DNA of 64,000 nt from Brucella daejeonensis (GCF_014199265.1 NZ_JACIJG010000008.1:161759-225758); one strand, 5' to 3'; counted from the first letter of the stretch, positions 29,699 through 43,457 are shown. The notes: a model not told the origin generated them from the letters alone. Translations and numbers: made by a program.

Positions 29699-31405
29699 AT
29701 GACTATCAATCTGCAAAAGCCGGATATTACCGAGCTCAAGCCCCGCATCACCGTATTCGGTGTCGGCGGTGGCGGTGGCAACGCGGTCAACAACATGATC
29801 AATGCCGGTCTGCGCGGCGTGGATTTTGTCGTGGCCAACACCGACGCTCAGGCTTTGACCATGTCGAAGTCGGAACGCATGATCCAGCTTGGCGCTGCTG
29901 TCACCGAGGGCCTTGGTGCCGGTTCCCAGCCGGAAGTCGGTCGTGCCGCGGCTGAAGAATGCATCGACGAAATCGTCGATCACCTGAACGGCACGCATAT
30001 GTGCTTCGTTACCGCGGGCATGGGTGGCGGCACCGGTACGGGCGCGGCTCCCGTCGTTGCTCGCGCCGCTCGCGAGCGCGGCATCCTCACCGTCGGCGTC
30101 GTGACCAAGCCTTTCCACTTCGAAGGCGCCCGCCGCATGAAGACCGCCGACCTCGGCATCGAGGAACTGCAAAAGAATGTCGATACGCTCATCGTCATTC
30201 CGAACCAGAACCTCTTCCGCATCGCCAACGACAAGACCACCTTCGCCGATGCTTTCGCTATGGCCGATCAGGTGCTTTATTCGGGCGTTGCCTGCATCAC
30301 CGACCTGATGGTCAAGGAAGGCCTCATCAATCTCGACTTCGCCGACGTCCGTTCGGTGATGCGCGAAATGGGCAAGGCCATGATGGGCACGGGCGAAGCT
30401 TCGGGCGAAGGCCGCGCAATGGCCGCCGCCGAAGCGGCAATCGCCAATCCGCTACTCGATGAAACCTCGATGCGCGGTGCAAAGGGTCTGTTGATCTCGA
30501 TCACCGGCGGCCGCGACATGACCCTGTTCGAAGTCGATGAGGCTGCCACCCGTATTCGCGAGGAAGTCGATCCGGATGCGAACATCATCCTCGGCGCAAC
30601 TTTCGACGAAGGTCTCGAAGGCGTTATCCGTGTTTCCGTCGTCGCTACAGGCATCGACAAGCAGATCGGAGACGCGGCGCCTGCGCCGCTGGAATTTCGC
30701 CAGCCGGTGAAACCAGCTACCCAGGCCAAGCCGATGGCCCCACACGGTGCGCTGCGCCCTCCGGTCGTCGAGCAGCCGCGTCAGGCTGATCCGGTTGCTC
30801 CGGCGAACCAGTCCGCCGAAGCGGAAACGCCAGCCGCATCTGCTGCTCCTGCCGCTTCCACTGAACCGGAATTCCGTCCGCAGAGCCGTATCTTCCAGGC
30901 TCCTGCACCGGAAGCCTTCGAACGCGCCCCGGTTGCCCGTGCACCGATGCCGCAGGCTCAGGCATCCCATCAGGCAGCGCAGGCTGCCCAGCCTCAGGCA
31001 TATCAGCAGCCGCAGATGCATGAGCAGCCGGTACGCGAACCGCGTCCAGCTCCGCGTATGCCGGCCGTTTCGGATTTTCCGCCGGTTGCACAGGCCGAAA
31101 TCAATGCCCGTCGCGCCCCGCAGCAGCCTGCGCAGGAAGAGCCTCGCGGCCCGATGAGCCTTCTGAAGCGCCTGACCCATGGTCTGTCGCGTCGTGAAGA
31201 GGATCAGCCGGCAGCCCGTCTTGAGCCTGCGCAGCATCGCGAACCGGGTATGCGCCCGGCCGAACGCCGTACACCGCAGCAGGACTCGTCGATCTACGCG
31301 CCGCGTCGCGGTCAGCTTGACGATCAGGGCCGTCCGCAGCCGCGCGCCGCTTCGGAAGAAGACCAGCTCGAAATCCCGGCCTTCCTGCGCCGTCAGTCGA
31401 ACTGA
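29699..31405 (+). CDS. ftsZ: Cell division GTPase FtsZ
   Basis: FtsZ polymerises into the Z ring with GTP. The 568-residue product has the tubulin signature GGGTGTG at 109-115 and a GTPase core to about residue 320. A long Ala/Pro/Gln-rich linker (about 320-550) follows, then the conserved C-terminal peptide with [11 protein letters not shown] that binds FtsA. The long linker is typical of Rhizobiales. The start lies in AAGGACCT-ATG spacing. A strong terminator follows. Confidence 0.97.
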   Translation: MTINLQKPDITELKPRITVFGVGGGGGNAVNNMINAGLRGVDFVVANTDAQALTMSKSERMIQLGAAVTEGLGAGSQPEVGRAAAEECIDEIVDHLNGTHMCFVTAGMGGGTGTGAAPVVARAARERGILTVGVVTKPFHFEGARRMKTADLGIEELQKNVDTLIVIPNQNLFRIANDKTTFADAFAMADQVLYSGVACITDLMVKEGLINLDFADVRSVMREMGKAMMGTGEASGEGRAMAAAEAAIANPLLDETSMRGAKGLLISITGGRDMTLFEVDEAATRIREEVDPDANIILGATFDEGLEGVIRVSVVATGIDKQIGDAAPAPLEFRQPVKPATQAKPMAPHGALRPPVVEQPRQADPVAPANQSAEAETPAASAAPAASTEPEFRPQSRIFQAPAPEAFERAPVARAPMPQAQASHQAAQAAQPQAYQQPQMHEQPVREPRPAPRMPAVSDFPPVAQAEINARRAPQQPAQEEPRGPMSLLKRLTHGLSRREEDQPAARLEPAQHREPGMRPAERRTPQQDSSIYAPRRGQLDDQGRPQPRAASEEDQLEIPAFLRRQSN

Positions 31406-31719
31406 TCGGGTCCAAAGAATGGAAACAAGCCGCAGGTTCCGCCTGCGGCTTTTTTGTAGGTATGGATACTCTTCTCAAGCTGTTTCAAAACCGCCCGTAA
31501 GAAAGCGTGATTTTGCTCTTACGAGGCAAAATTGATACTTAGATTGCGGGGTGCGGGCGGGCCATGTCGATTGTGACGAGTTTGTGAAGCTACGCGCCTT
31601 TTCAGTCGCAATTTCAGCCTTATCTAACCATATAGATGCGGGAAGTTGTGAAACAGGGTTGTATCAAGTCTCCCATTTGATCAGCCCTTGTCGTTTTTGT
31701 TGAGCAGATTGGAACTGTC
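31406..31719. other. Intergenic region between ftsZ and lpxC
   Basis: Apart from the ftsZ terminator the 314 bases contain no supported gene. They should carry the lpxC promoter and a long leader. Confidence 0.5.
31427..31455 (+). terminator. Rho-independent terminator of ftsZ
   Basis: AAGCCGCAGG and CCTGCGGCTT form a perfect 10-base stem with a five-base loop, followed by T residues. It lies 21 bases after the ftsZ stop. Confidence 0.92.
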
Positions 31720-32658
31720 TTGAACGCATATCAAAAGACAATCGGTCGTGCGGTCACGCTGTCAGGCGTCGGCGTTCACGGCGGTGCACCGGCTTCGGCA
31801 ATGTTTCTTCCAGCCGATGCGGACACGGGTATCGTATTCCAGCGTTCCGATCTGAAGGGCGAGGCACCGGAAGTGCGCGCTCACGTGTCGCAGATCGGTG
31901 CGACCGATCTATGTACGTCGCTCGGTTCGAAAGAATCCAGGATCGATACGGTAGAACATCTGATGGCGGCGGTTGCCGCTCTCGGTATCGACAATCTCAT
32001 AGTGGAGGTCGACGGGCCGGAAGTTCCCATTCTGGACGGTACGTCCGCGCGCTTCATCGAAGCGTTCGATGAGGCTGGCATCGTTGTGCAGGAAGCGAAG
32101 CGTCGGTTCATTCGTATCCTGAAGACTGTTCGCGTGGAAGCAGGTGGGTCGTGGGGCGAATTCAGGCCTTTCGCGGGCACACGATTCGAAGTCGAAATCG
32201 ACTTCGAATGTCCGCTGATCGGACGGCAGAAATTTGCCGACGATGTGAACGAGACGACTTTCCGCAAGGAATTGTCCACTGCGCGCACCTTCGGTTTCAT
32301 GAAGGATGTGGAGCGTCTTTGGGCTTCCGGTCACGCGCTCGGTTCTTCCCTCGACAATTCGCTTGTGATCGGTGACGACAATTCGGTCATCAATCCGGGT
32401 GGGTTGCGTTTCAAGGACGAATTCGTCCGTCATAAGGCGCTTGATGCCGTTGGCGATCTGGCTCTGGCCGGTCTGCCCTTTATCGGCTGTTTCCGGTCTT
32501 ATCGGAGCGGCCACAGGCTGAATGCGGAAACCGTCAAGGCGTTGCTGTCGGACAAGACCGCTTTCGATATTGTCGAGGCATCCGGTGTCCGCCGCAATTC
32601 CAAAGCCGCGGATTTCGTTGCCGTCAAACCGAATATCGCTGCCCCGTGGGCTATCTAG
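31720..32658 (+). CDS. lpxC: UDP-3-O-acyl-GlcNAc deacetylase LpxC
   Basis: LpxC is a zinc amidase catalysing the committed step of lipid A synthesis. The 312-residue product starts with TTG 31720 (MNAYQKTIGRAVTLSG), as in Brucella. The zinc ligands are visible as His80 (DTVEH), His238 and Asp242 (RHKALD), with catalytic His265 in RSGHRLN. Only a weak GGA precedes the start, which suggests modest translation, in line with the tight control of LpxC levels seen in other bacteria. Confidence 0.95.
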   Translation: MNAYQKTIGRAVTLSGVGVHGGAPASAMFLPADADTGIVFQRSDLKGEAPEVRAHVSQIGATDLCTSLGSKESRIDTVEHLMAAVAALGIDNLIVEVDGPEVPILDGTSARFIEAFDEAGIVVQEAKRRFIRILKTVRVEAGGSWGEFRPFAGTRFEVEIDFECPLIGRQKFADDVNETTFRKELSTARTFGFMKDVERLWASGHALGSSLDNSLVIGDDNSVINPGGLRFKDEFVRHKALDAVGDLALAGLPFIGCFRSYRSGHRLNAETVKALLSDKTAFDIVEASGVRRNSKAADFVAVKPNIAAPWAI

Positions 32659-33066
32659 AAATATTTCGGGCAAGGGTTAAATTCGGGCAAGAGTTAAATA
32701 TGCGGGGACCGGCATATGGCCTTAATTGGGCCGTGTTCGCCGGTTCACCTCATGATTGAGTCGGTGCACCGTTACGGTGGATTGATCGGAGAGCGTCTGT
32801 CCTGACAGACCTTATCCCGGGGATCATCCAGGCGGTTTCGGGTTTCGGCATGTTGTCCGATGCCGGTGCGGGCCAAATTTGGGCTATAGGTCAGCTAGAC
32901 GATTGCCGATTGCGCTCGCATATGGTTTATGGACGGCCAAAACAGCGTTAGCTATGTTCGTATATTTGCTGAAGCTGAATCAATTCGATGGATGAAGCGA
33001 TGGCGGAGTGCTAGAAGCGCACGCTGCTTCAAACGGGAAATTTGCTGCCAGAAGGCTGGAGACCGC
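32659..33066. other. Gene-free region between lpxC and bamD
   Basis: This 408-base stretch contains a 17-base tandem duplication directly after lpxC and two small hairpins, CACCG TTA CGGTG (32767-32779) and GTCTGTC CT GACAGAC (32795-32810). A frame upstream of bamD is open from 32929 but lacks coding features. No known RNA family was recognised. Either hairpin could end lpxC transcription, though neither has a T run. Confidence 0.45.
32665..32698. repeat. 17-base tandem duplication
   Basis: Two adjacent copies of TTCGGGCAAGGGTTAAA differ at one base (G to A at 32692). The duplication lies seven bases after the lpxC stop. Confidence 0.85.
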
Positions 33067-33930
33067 ATGACGAGTTTCAAATTCACGGGTATGACGAAAA
33101 CCGCGCTGCTGACGGGCGCTATGGCCGTTCTTATCCCGCTCGCCGGTTGTGCCAGCAAGGACGACGATATCGATCTCACCAAATATGTCGAGACGATCGA
33201 TCCTGCGGACAAACTCTATAATGAAGGCCTCGCCAATCTGGATGCTGGCCGCCTCGATGAAGCCGCGAAGAAATTTGCCGCTATCGACCGTCAGCACCCC
33301 TATACCGAATGGGCGCGCAAGGCGCTTGTGATGGCTGCCTTCACCAATTACCGCAAGGGCAATTACGAAGAAGCGATCTCGATGGCCAAGCGTTACAACA
33401 CGCTGTACCCGACGTCGCCCGAATCCGCCTATGCCTATTACATCATCGGCCTGTCCTATTTCCGCCAGATCCCGGACGTGACGCGCGATCAGGCAGCAAG
33501 CCGCCGCGCCATTGCCGCGATGCAGGAAGTCGTCGATCGCTTCCCGGATTCCGAATATACGGATGATGCAAAGACGAAGATACGCTTTGCCCGCGACCAG
33601 CTTGCCGGCAAGGAAATGCAGATCGGCCGATACTATCTCGAACGCAAGGAATATCTGGCTGCGATCAAGCGGTTCCGCGGCGTGGTGGAAGAATATTCGA
33701 ATACCCGCCAGGTGGAGGAAGCTCTCGCGCGTCTGGTTGAGGCCTATTACGCGCTTGGCCTGACCTCCGAAGCCCAGATGGCCGCTTCGGTTCTCGGCAA
33801 GAATTTCCCGGATAGCCAGTGGTACAAGGATAGCTACAAGCTTCTCCAGAGCGGTGGACTAGAGCCTCGTGAGAACGGCAATTCCTGGCTGGCCAAGGCC
33901 GGGGCGCTCATCACCGGCGGCAGCTCATAA
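33067..33930 (+). CDS. bamD: Outer membrane assembly lipoprotein BamD
   Basis: BamD is the essential lipoprotein partner of BamA in inserting outer membrane proteins. The 287-residue product has a lipoprotein signal ending LAGC (Cys28) and about five TPR-like repeats ([20 protein letters not shown], and further ones). ATG 33067 has GGAG at 33057-33060, six bases upstream. recN follows after 12 bases on the same strand. Confidence 0.94.
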   Translation: MTSFKFTGMTKTALLTGAMAVLIPLAGCASKDDDIDLTKYVETIDPADKLYNEGLANLDAGRLDEAAKKFAAIDRQHPYTEWARKALVMAAFTNYRKGNYEEAISMAKRYNTLYPTSPESAYAYYIIGLSYFRQIPDVTRDQAASRRAIAAMQEVVDRFPDSEYTDDAKTKIRFARDQLAGKEMQIGRYYLERKEYLAAIKRFRGVVEEYSNTRQVEEALARLVEAYYALGLTSEAQMAASVLGKNFPDSQWYKDSYKLLQSGGLEPRENGNSWLAKAGALITGGSS

Positions 33931-33942
33931 GCTGATCCTCAC

Positions 33943-35622
33943 ATGCTGTCGCACCTGTCGATCCGCGATATTGTTCTGATTGAAAGGCTCGACATCGAGT
34001 TCAGGAGCGGCTTGTCCGTGCTTACCGGTGAAACCGGCGCAGGCAAGTCCATCCTGCTCGATTCGCTGTCGCTGGCGCTTGGCGCACGCGGTGATGCCTC
34101 GCTCGTTCGTCATGGCGCCGATCAGGGGCAGGTGACGGCGGTGTTCGATGTGTCGGGCAGCCATCCGGCACGACTGTTTCTGCGCGACAATGGTTTCGAT
34201 GACGATGGCGACATCATTCTGCGTCGCTTGCAGATGGGGGATGGGCGTACGCGCGTTTTCATCAACGATCAGGCGGCAAGTGTCGCGCTTCTGCGTGATC
34301 TGGGGCGCAAGCTGGTGGAAATTCACGGCCAGCATGATGACCGGGCGCTGATCGACACCGATCTTCATCGCACATTACTGGATGCATTTGGCGGCCTTGA
34401 ACAGGAGACCGCTCTGGTTCGCGAATGTCACAAGGCCTGGCGCGAGGCGGAAAGCGCGCTGGCCAGACATCGCGCCCGCGTGGAACAGGCCGAGCGGGAA
34501 GGCGATTATCTGCGCTCGTCGGTCGAGGAACTGACCAGGCTCGATCCGCAGCCGGGTGAGGAAGAAGACCTCGCCGAGCGTCGCGCCACCATGATGAAAT
34601 CTGAAAAGATTGCCGGTGATGTGAATGAAGCTGGCGAGCTTTTGTCGGGGCAGGGATCGCCTGTGCCGACGCTGGCGAGCCTTGTGCGCCGCTTGGAGCG
34701 CAAGATTCCGGAAGCGCCGCATCTTCTGGAACCGGTTTGCAAGGCTATCGACGAGGCGCTTAACAGTCTGGCTCTGGCGCAGGATGGTATCGATTACGCG
34801 ATGCGCGAGATCGATTTCGATCCGCGCGTGCTGGAGCAGGTGGAAGAACGGCTATTCGCTCTGCGCGCTGCCGCGCGCAAATATTCGGTAATGGTCGAAG
34901 GTCTGCCTGCATTGCGCGACAAGATGGATGCCGACCTCGCCGATCTCGATGCGGGAGCGGAAAAGCTTGTGCAGCTTGAAGGACAGGCGAGTGAATTGCG
35001 GTCAGCCTATGACGCGGCTGCGGGCAAGCTGTCGGCTTCACGCACGGAAACGGCGGAGCACCTGAAAGCCGCTGTAATGGCCGAATTGCCGGCGCTCAAA
35101 CTGGAACGGGCCGAATTCATTGTCGAGATGACGACCGATCCAGAAGCCCGGGCGGCGGAAGGCATAGACACGGTCGAATATTGGGTGCGCACCAACCCGG
35201 GCACACGGGCGGGACCAATGATGAAAGTCGCCTCCGGGGGCGAGCTTTCGCGTTTCCTGTTGGCGCTGAAGGTGGCGCTTGCCGATCGTGGTTCTGCCCC
35301 GACGCTTGTGTTCGATGAAATCGACACCGGTGTGGGCGGCGCTGTGGCGGATGCTATCGGTCAGCGCCTTGCGCGGCTTTCCGGTCGTGTGCAGGTTCTT
35401 TCGGTCACACATGCGCCGCAGGTGGCAGCGCGTGCCTCGACACATTTCCTGATTGCCAAATCTGCAACCAACGAAGACCGGGTGGCGACCTCGATTCGAT
35501 CTATCGGGGTGGACGAGCGGCAGGAAGAAATAGCCCGTATGCTGGCTGGCGCCAGTATCACCGATGAAGCGCGCGCAGCGGCGGAACGACTGCTTGCCGA
35601 GAATAGCGGACTCGTCTCCTGA
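33943..35622 (+). CDS. recN: DNA repair protein RecN
   Basis: RecN is an SMC-like ATPase used in double-strand break repair. The 559-residue product has the Walker A motif GETGAGKS at 29-36 and a long central coiled coil (about 150-370). The C-terminal ABC signature region is KVASGGELSRFLLALK, with Walker B LVFDEIDTGVGG and the VLSVTHAPQVAA His switch. The bamD-recN-ligA order is common in alphaproteobacteria. Confidence 0.95.
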   Translation: MLSHLSIRDIVLIERLDIEFRSGLSVLTGETGAGKSILLDSLSLALGARGDASLVRHGADQGQVTAVFDVSGSHPARLFLRDNGFDDDGDIILRRLQMGDGRTRVFINDQAASVALLRDLGRKLVEIHGQHDDRALIDTDLHRTLLDAFGGLEQETALVRECHKAWREAESALARHRARVEQAEREGDYLRSSVEELTRLDPQPGEEEDLAERRATMMKSEKIAGDVNEAGELLSGQGSPVPTLASLVRRLERKIPEAPHLLEPVCKAIDEALNSLALAQDGIDYAMREIDFDPRVLEQVEERLFALRAAARKYSVMVEGLPALRDKMDADLADLDAGAEKLVQLEGQASELRSAYDAAAGKLSASRTETAEHLKAAVMAELPALKLERAEFIVEMTTDPEARAAEGIDTVEYWVRTNPGTRAGPMMKVASGGELSRFLLALKVALADRGSAPTLVFDEIDTGVGGAVADAIGQRLARLSGRVQVLSVTHAPQVAARASTHFLIAKSATNEDRVATSIRSIGVDERQEEIARMLAGASITDEARAAAERLLAENSGLVS

Positions 35623-35637
35623 CACCATGCTGTCAGG
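35618..35637. terminator. Weak hairpin at the recN stop
   Basis: CCTGACA and TGTCAGG pair around a six-base loop and include the recN stop codon. Only a short T run follows downstream. Confidence 0.3.
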
Positions 35638-35671
35638 GTATTTGCATGTTCGTAACATCGGGCCGGTGTAG

Positions 35672-38598
<2,927 letters not shown>

Positions 38599-38750
38599 TC
38601 CGTCATGAAATCATCAGCGGAACTTATGAGTGATGCTCAAATGCTGCGTCTGACAGCTATCGTCAGCTAATTGTATGATTTTTCAGAAGGTCATATTCCA
38701 AGACGCATGAGAATTTCCTAATCACTCCTTATTCGGAGGAGTGAACAGCC

Positions 38751-39473
38751 GTGGATCAGACTTTCAGGCCCAGCCGGGCTTCCGTGCGTACCGATATCAT
38801 CGACGGTGTCCAGCGCGGACTTCCGCTTGTTCTGGCGGGCGCGCCTTTCGGTTTGCTTTTTGGGGCGCTGGCGGTCGATAACGGCCTGTCGCTTGCCGAA
38901 ACCGTATTCATGAGCGCCGTCATCTATGCAGGTGCAAGCCAGATGGTCGGGCTCGATCTTTTTGGCCAGAACGTCGCGCCGTGGATGATCGTCATGTCTA
39001 TTTTCGCGGTCAATTTTCGCAATGTTCTCTATTCGGCATCCACGGGGCGCCGTATCCGCCACTTCAAGCCGTGGCAAAAGGTTCTCGCCTTTTTCGTTCT
39101 GGTCGATATCCAGTATGCGGAGGTTGAACAACGCGCTGAAGCGGGGAGGCCGGTCACCTTCGTCTGGTATATGGCGCTCGGGCTTACATTCTATGTGACA
39201 TGGGTGCTGGAGGCGCTGATTGGCGGTCTTTTCGGCAATCTCATTCCCGATCCCCATGCATTCGGCATCGACTTCCTGTTGCCGATTTATTTTCTCGGCA
39301 TGGTCATGAGCTTCCGGCACCGTCAGAACTGGCTGCCGATTGTCATCGTCAGCGCGATTTCAGCCGTGGCCGCCTACAAGTTCGTCGGCTCGCCCTGGCA
39401 CGTAACACTGGGGGCGTTGGGCGGCGTAGCCCTTGCGGCCTTAATCGCCAAGCCGCGGGAAGGGGAGGCCTAA
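38751..39473 (+). CDS. azlC: AzlC-family branched-chain amino acid exporter, large subunit
   Basis: AzlC and AzlD form a two-part exporter of branched-chain amino acids or analogues in the inner membrane. The 240-residue protein has several spans and the AzlC signature GAPFGLLFGALAV and MSAVIYAGASQM near the N-terminus. GTG 38751 is preceded by GGAGGA, ten bases away. The ATG of azlD follows the stop with no gap. Confidence 0.9.
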   Translation: MDQTFRPSRASVRTDIIDGVQRGLPLVLAGAPFGLLFGALAVDNGLSLAETVFMSAVIYAGASQMVGLDLFGQNVAPWMIVMSIFAVNFRNVLYSASTGRRIRHFKPWQKVLAFFVLVDIQYAEVEQRAEAGRPVTFVWYMALGLTFYVTWVLEALIGGLFGNLIPDPHAFGIDFLLPIYFLGMVMSFRHRQNWLPIVIVSAISAVAAYKFVGSPWHVTLGALGGVALAALIAKPREGEA

Positions 39474-39770
39474 ATGTCCACGACGATCTGGATCATTTTG
39501 GCGGGTGCGCTCTGCACCTATCTGACCCGCGTTGGCGGTCATTTGGTGCTGTCACGCTTCAGCCGGGTGCATTATCGGGTTGAAGCAGCGCTCAATGCCG
39601 TGCCTGCGGCCGTTCTGACCGCTATCGTTGCCGCTCCTGCGTCGGACCATGGCTGGCGGGAACTGTTCGTGCTTGCGGTCTGCACCCTGTTATCGCTGCG
39701 GCTCAGCATGATGACAATGTTCTTTGCCGGCGTAGCGCTCTTGATAGCGCTACGCAATTTCGCGGTTTGA
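39474..39770 (+). CDS. azlD: AzlD-family branched-chain amino acid exporter, small subunit
   Basis: The 98-residue protein has about three to four spans and the AzlD hallmark TYLTRVGG near the N-terminus and VPAAVLTAIVAP-like residues in the middle. Its start directly adjoins the azlC stop, so the two are translated together. It converges with the aminopeptidase gene, with only four bases between the stops. Confidence 0.9.
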   Translation: MSTTIWIILAGALCTYLTRVGGHLVLSRFSRVHYRVEAALNAVPAAVLTAIVAAPASDHGWRELFVLAVCTLLSLRLSMMTMFFAGVALLIALRNFAV

Positions 39771-39774
39771 GAAT

Positions 39775-41601
39775 TCAGAGCGGTGCGGTAGCCGCTTCGA
39801 GCCACTTGCATTCGGCAGCGCCCAGATGGCCTGACAATTTCTCACGCACACCTGCGTGATAATTGTCGAGCCAGTCTATTTCCTCCTGCGTAAGCAGCGA
39901 TTTGTCTATCAACCGCCGGTCTATCGGGCAGAAAGTCAGCGTCTCGAAGCTCATCATCGGAATATCGCCGCCTTCGGGTATTTTCGGCTCGGTGACGACG
40001 ATGAGGTTTTCGATACGGATGCCGAACGAGCCTGGCTTGTAATAGCCCGGCTCGTTGGAAAGGATCATGCCCGGCAGCAGTTCCTGAACGCCTTTCCTGG
40101 AAATACTCTGCGGGCCTTCATGCACCGAGAGGTATGAGCCGACGCCGTGGCCGGTGCCGTGCGCATAATCGAAACCGTGCTTCCACAATGCGATGCGCGC
40201 AAGGGCATCGATATCCTGCCCGCGTGTGCCTTTCGGGAAGCGGGCGGTGGTGATGGCGATCACGCCTTTCAGTACAAGCGTGAATGCCTTGACGGTTTCC
40301 GGGCCAACTTTCCCAACCGGCACGGTTCGGGTGATGTCGGTGGTGCCGTCGCGATACTGCGCGCCCGAATCGACCAGATAGAGCTCACCATCCTGCAACA
40401 TGCGGCTGGTATCGGTATTGACCCGGTAATGAATGATGGCGCCATTCGGCCCGGCACCGGAAATCGTGTCGAAGGAAAGGTCCTCAAGCGGCATCTGGAA
40501 ATCGCGCCCCGCATTGGCGCGCGATTCTTCGAGTTTCTTTGCCGCACTGATTTCATCGATCGTGCCGGGTTTCTGCGCATCGATCCATGAGAGGAAATTG
40601 ACCATGGCGACGCCGTCGCGCTCGTGCGCCGCGCGCGAGCCTTCAAGCTCCGCCGCGTTCTTGATCGCACGCGGAATGCGTGCCGGGTCCTTGCCCTCGA
40701 TCACGCTTCCGCCCGCACCGGTGACGATGAGGCGCAGTTTCTCGGCAGCAAGGTTTGGATCGAGCAGGATGGCTTCGCCTTTTGCCGCGCGGGCGCTCAG
40801 GCGGCTCTCGAGTTCTGCGGGTGCCGACAGTTTTGCAAGCTGGGTCAGATAGGCGCGAGGCTCGATTGAAAGTTTGCGCTCATCGATGAACAGCTCCGGT
40901 TCGCCTTTCGCGGGAACGATGGCGAAACTCAGGGGAAGCGGCGTGTTGGACACATCCTTGCCGCGAATGTTGAAGACCCATGCGACAGAAGAAGGATCGG
41001 TCAGAACCGTGGCGCTTGCGCTACTTGCAGCGACAGCAGCCTGCATCTCCCTGATCTTGTCTCGGGCTTCGTGACCGGAGAAACGGGCAGGCTGGATAGT
41101 GACATCCGCTGTCGGCGCTTCCGGTTGGTCGTCCCAGACTGCGTCGACCAGATTGATTTCGACCGGAACAAGCTGACCGCCCTGTTTTTCAAGCGCGACA
41201 CGCAGGGCCTCAGCTTCCGAAATGGTGTGAAGCCACGGGTCGAAGCCGATATTCAGTCCCTTGCCGTTTTCCGCCAGCCATGAGGCGGGCGGGTTGCTGA
41301 CGAGGCTCTCATAGGAAAAGACCTGCGGGTCCGTCTGGGTGCGGACCTGCAGTTCGTAGCGCCCGTCGACGAAAATATAGGCACTCTTCCTGAGGATCAG
41401 CGCGGCGCCAGCCGATCCGGTGAACCCGGTCAGCCAGCCAAGGCGCTGCGCACGAGGTGGCACATATTCGCCCTGATGTTCGTCGGCGCGCGGGACAAGA
41501 AAACCGTCGAGCCCGAGCTCGGCCATTTTTTCACGCAGTTTAGCGACGCGCGGGGCGCCGTTGGCCGGATTGGTGGTAACGTCGAAACTCTGAAAAGCCA
41601 T
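39775..41601 (-). CDS. Xaa-Pro aminopeptidase (M24B, aminopeptidase P)
   Basis: This metallopeptidase removes N-terminal residues that precede proline. The 608-residue, three-domain form resembles eukaryotic APP1. Two creatinase-like N-terminal domains are followed by the pita-bread domain with the metal ligands: Asp in YLVDSGAQYRDGTTDITR, His in GTGHGVGSYLSVHEGP, Glu in ILSNEPGYY and Glu in MMSFETLTF. It lies 48 bases downstream of prmA on the same strand, so the two may be co-transcribed. Confidence 0.93.
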   Translation of the reverse strand: MAFQSFDVTTNPANGAPRVAKLREKMAELGLDGFLVPRADEHQGEYVPPRAQRLGWLTGFTGSAGAALILRKSAYIFVDGRYELQVRTQTDPQVFSYESLVSNPPASWLAENGKGLNIGFDPWLHTISEAEALRVALEKQGGQLVPVEINLVDAVWDDQPEAPTADVTIQPARFSGHEARDKIREMQAAVAASSASATVLTDPSSVAWVFNIRGKDVSNTPLPLSFAIVPAKGEPELFIDERKLSIEPRAYLTQLAKLSAPAELESRLSARAAKGEAILLDPNLAAEKLRLIVTGAGGSVIEGKDPARIPRAIKNAAELEGSRAAHERDGVAMVNFLSWIDAQKPGTIDEISAAKKLEESRANAGRDFQMPLEDLSFDTISGAGPNGAIIHYRVNTDTSRMLQDGELYLVDSGAQYRDGTTDITRTVPVGKVGPETVKAFTLVLKGVIAITTARFPKGTRGQDIDALARIALWKHGFDYAHGTGHGVGSYLSVHEGPQSISRKGVQELLPGMILSNEPGYYKPGSFGIRIENLIVVTEPKIPEGGDIPMMSFETLTFCPIDRRLIDKSLLTQEEIDWLDNYHAGVREKLSGHLGAAECKWLEAATAPL

Positions 41602-41649
41602 AGCTGTAACTCGCTCAAAACAGGAATGCGCCGCTGTCCCAACGGCCTG

Positions 41650-42507
41650 TTATTTCAGGTGAATCGCCACCCAGCCTTCGCGGTGGAGGGTTTTCTGATG
41701 GGTCAGGCCCTGAGCCTGATAGGCAGCGAGCACCGCATCGTGCTGGCTGTCAAGTATCCCGGAAAGGATGATGGAGCCACCGGACGCCATATGTTCCTTG
41801 ATGGAAGGCGCAAGTTCGATCAGCGGATTGGCGAGAATGTTGGCGACGATCAGGTCGAACGGCGAATAGGAACGGAAAACCGGGTGGCCGAAGCCCTCTG
41901 CCGTTGCGGTTACGATATGTTCCGCGACACCGTTCTTGGCGGTGTTTTCTGCGGCTACCGTTACGGCAATGGGATCGATATCCGTCGCCAGAACAGGAAT
42001 GGGAGCGAGCTTGGCAATGGCAATGGCGAGAACCGCACTGCCCGTGCCTAGATCGAGCGCATTGGTCGGATGTTCGGTTTTGACAGTTTCCTCGATAAGC
42101 TCAAGGCATCCTGCCGTGGTTCCGTGATGCCCGGTGCCAAAGGCCAGTCCCGCATCGATTTCTATCGGAATGTCGCCTGCTTCGATCTTGTCGCGATCAT
42201 GCGAACCATGGACGAAGAAGCGTCCGGCGCGTACGGGTTTCAGGCCTTCCAGCGAATGCGTGACCCAGTCGATATCCGGCAGTTCCTCAACGGCGAAAAG
42301 GCCAGCGCCGACCAGCGCGTCAATCCGCTCCCCAACGTTCTCGGGGCTGTCCTCGACATAGACCGACACTTCGAAAATCTGCCGGTCTTCATCAATCTCG
42401 GTGATAGCGATGGGAAAGCCGTCATCCTCGAACGCCTGTTCGAGGAGATTGTAGACGCGTTCGGCTTCCGCCTTGTCCGCCGAAAAGAAAAGTCGTGACT
42501 GGGCCAT
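41650..42507 (-). CDS. prmA: Ribosomal protein L11 methyltransferase
   Basis: PrmA methylates ribosomal protein L11 with SAM. The 285-residue product has the SAM motif [14 protein letters not shown], the [14 protein letters not shown] segment and ANILANPL, all family marks. ATG 42507 ([17 protein letters not shown]) is chosen because it equals the Brucella N-terminus; the frame remains open upstream. Confidence 0.93.
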   Translation of the reverse strand: MAQSRLFFSADKAEAERVYNLLEQAFEDDGFPIAITEIDEDRQIFEVSVYVEDSPENVGERIDALVGAGLFAVEELPDIDWVTHSLEGLKPVRAGRFFVHGSHDRDKIEAGDIPIEIDAGLAFGTGHHGTTAGCLELIEETVKTEHPTNALDLGTGSAVLAIAIAKLAPIPVLATDIDPIAVTVAAENTAKNGVAEHIVTATAEGFGHPVFRSYSPFDLIVANILANPLIELAPSIKEHMASGGSIILSGILDSQHDAVLAAYQAQGLTHQKTLHREGWVAIHLK

Positions 42508-42550
42508 GAGGGTAAAAAGCTCTCTGCTCAAAATGCTTCGGAGCTTCTCC

Positions 42551-43141
42551 TTAGCTGTTTGCGGCACCTTTGGCCAGATTCTTCAACTTTTCCAGAGCTG
42601 TATCGGGGTTTTCCTGATAGGCGATGGTGCTGCGGAAACGCCCGCCCTTATCGAGCAGGAACACCGATGCGGTATGATCCATCGTGTATTCACCGTCTTC
42701 GCCGGGAACTTTCTTGGCATAGACGTGGTAGGACTTGATCACGTCCTCGATATTCTGCGGCGTGCCGGTAACGCCGACGATGCGGTCGGAAACGTTGCTG
42801 ACATAAGTCTTCATAACCTCCTGCGTATCGCGTTCCGGATCAACTGTGATGAAATAAGCCTTGATGTCACCGGCTGCGGGGCCGAGCTGTTTCAGCCATC
42901 CATCCAGTTCATAAAGCGTGGTCGGGCAGACGTCGGGGCAATGGGTGAAACCGAAGAAGATCGCCGCCGGGGTTGCACGCAGGTCCTTTTCCGTGAAAGC
43001 TTTGCCGTCCATCGTCACCAGGTTCACCGGACCGCCGAAAGGCTCTTTGGCCGCCTGCTTGTCCCGGAAAAGATTGAGGCCCGCCGCGCCGACAATGACG
43101 ACGACGAAAGCGAGTATGAAGATGGGCAGGAATTTTTTCAT
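42551..43141 (-). CDS. SCO1/SenC copper chaperone for cytochrome oxidase
   Basis: SCO1 proteins deliver copper to the CuA site of cytochrome c oxidase. The 196-residue product has one N-terminal span (about residues 4-24) and a thioredoxin fold with Cu ligands Cys68 and Cys72 (CPDVC) and His156 ([11 protein letters not shown]). ATG 43141 has AAGGA nine bases upstream. The sequence is intact at all three ligands. Confidence 0.92.
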   Translation of the reverse strand: MKKFLPIFILAFVVVIVGAAGLNLFRDKQAAKEPFGGPVNLVTMDGKAFTEKDLRATPAAIFFGFTHCPDVCPTTLYELDGWLKQLGPAAGDIKAYFITVDPERDTQEVMKTYVSNVSDRIVGVTGTPQNIEDVIKSYHVYAKKVPGEDGEYTMDHTASVFLLDKGGRFRSTIAYQENPDTALEKLKNLAKGAANS

Positions 43142-43457
43142 GTCCAGTCGTCCTTGAATTGCCGAGCGCGTCCTTCTTGCTGCTCGATACATTATCTTTT
43201 CTTTATGTCGGGCGGAACGGTCGATTTGGCCGCAATCCGCCATCATGAAGAGCTTGGCGGTAATGTACGGCCATTTGCCCAATTTACAATAATTTCTGAA
43301 ATGTTTGACAGGCGATCGGGCGCGTCATTCTGTCTTGATGGTGACGGGTGGTTTCAGGAGGGTATATGAGCTTTCCCTCATTCGATACGCCAGCAAAGTT
43401 GATGATCGATTTGTAATCTTTGGTTTTGCAGGCCGCACGGAATGTTGTATTTCCGTC
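43142..43457. other. Divergent promoter region between SCO1 and the Stealth gene
   Basis: About 316 bases hold both starts. The frame of the Stealth gene is open from 43305, but no upstream start has a clear ribosome site, and the conserved domain begins after ATG 43458. No other feature was seen. Confidence 0.45.

Noticed and set aside
32677..32697. CtrA-type site (TTAA-N7-TTAA) after lpxC
   Set aside because: The two TTAA half sites are 13 bases apart because of the 17-base duplication, not seven.
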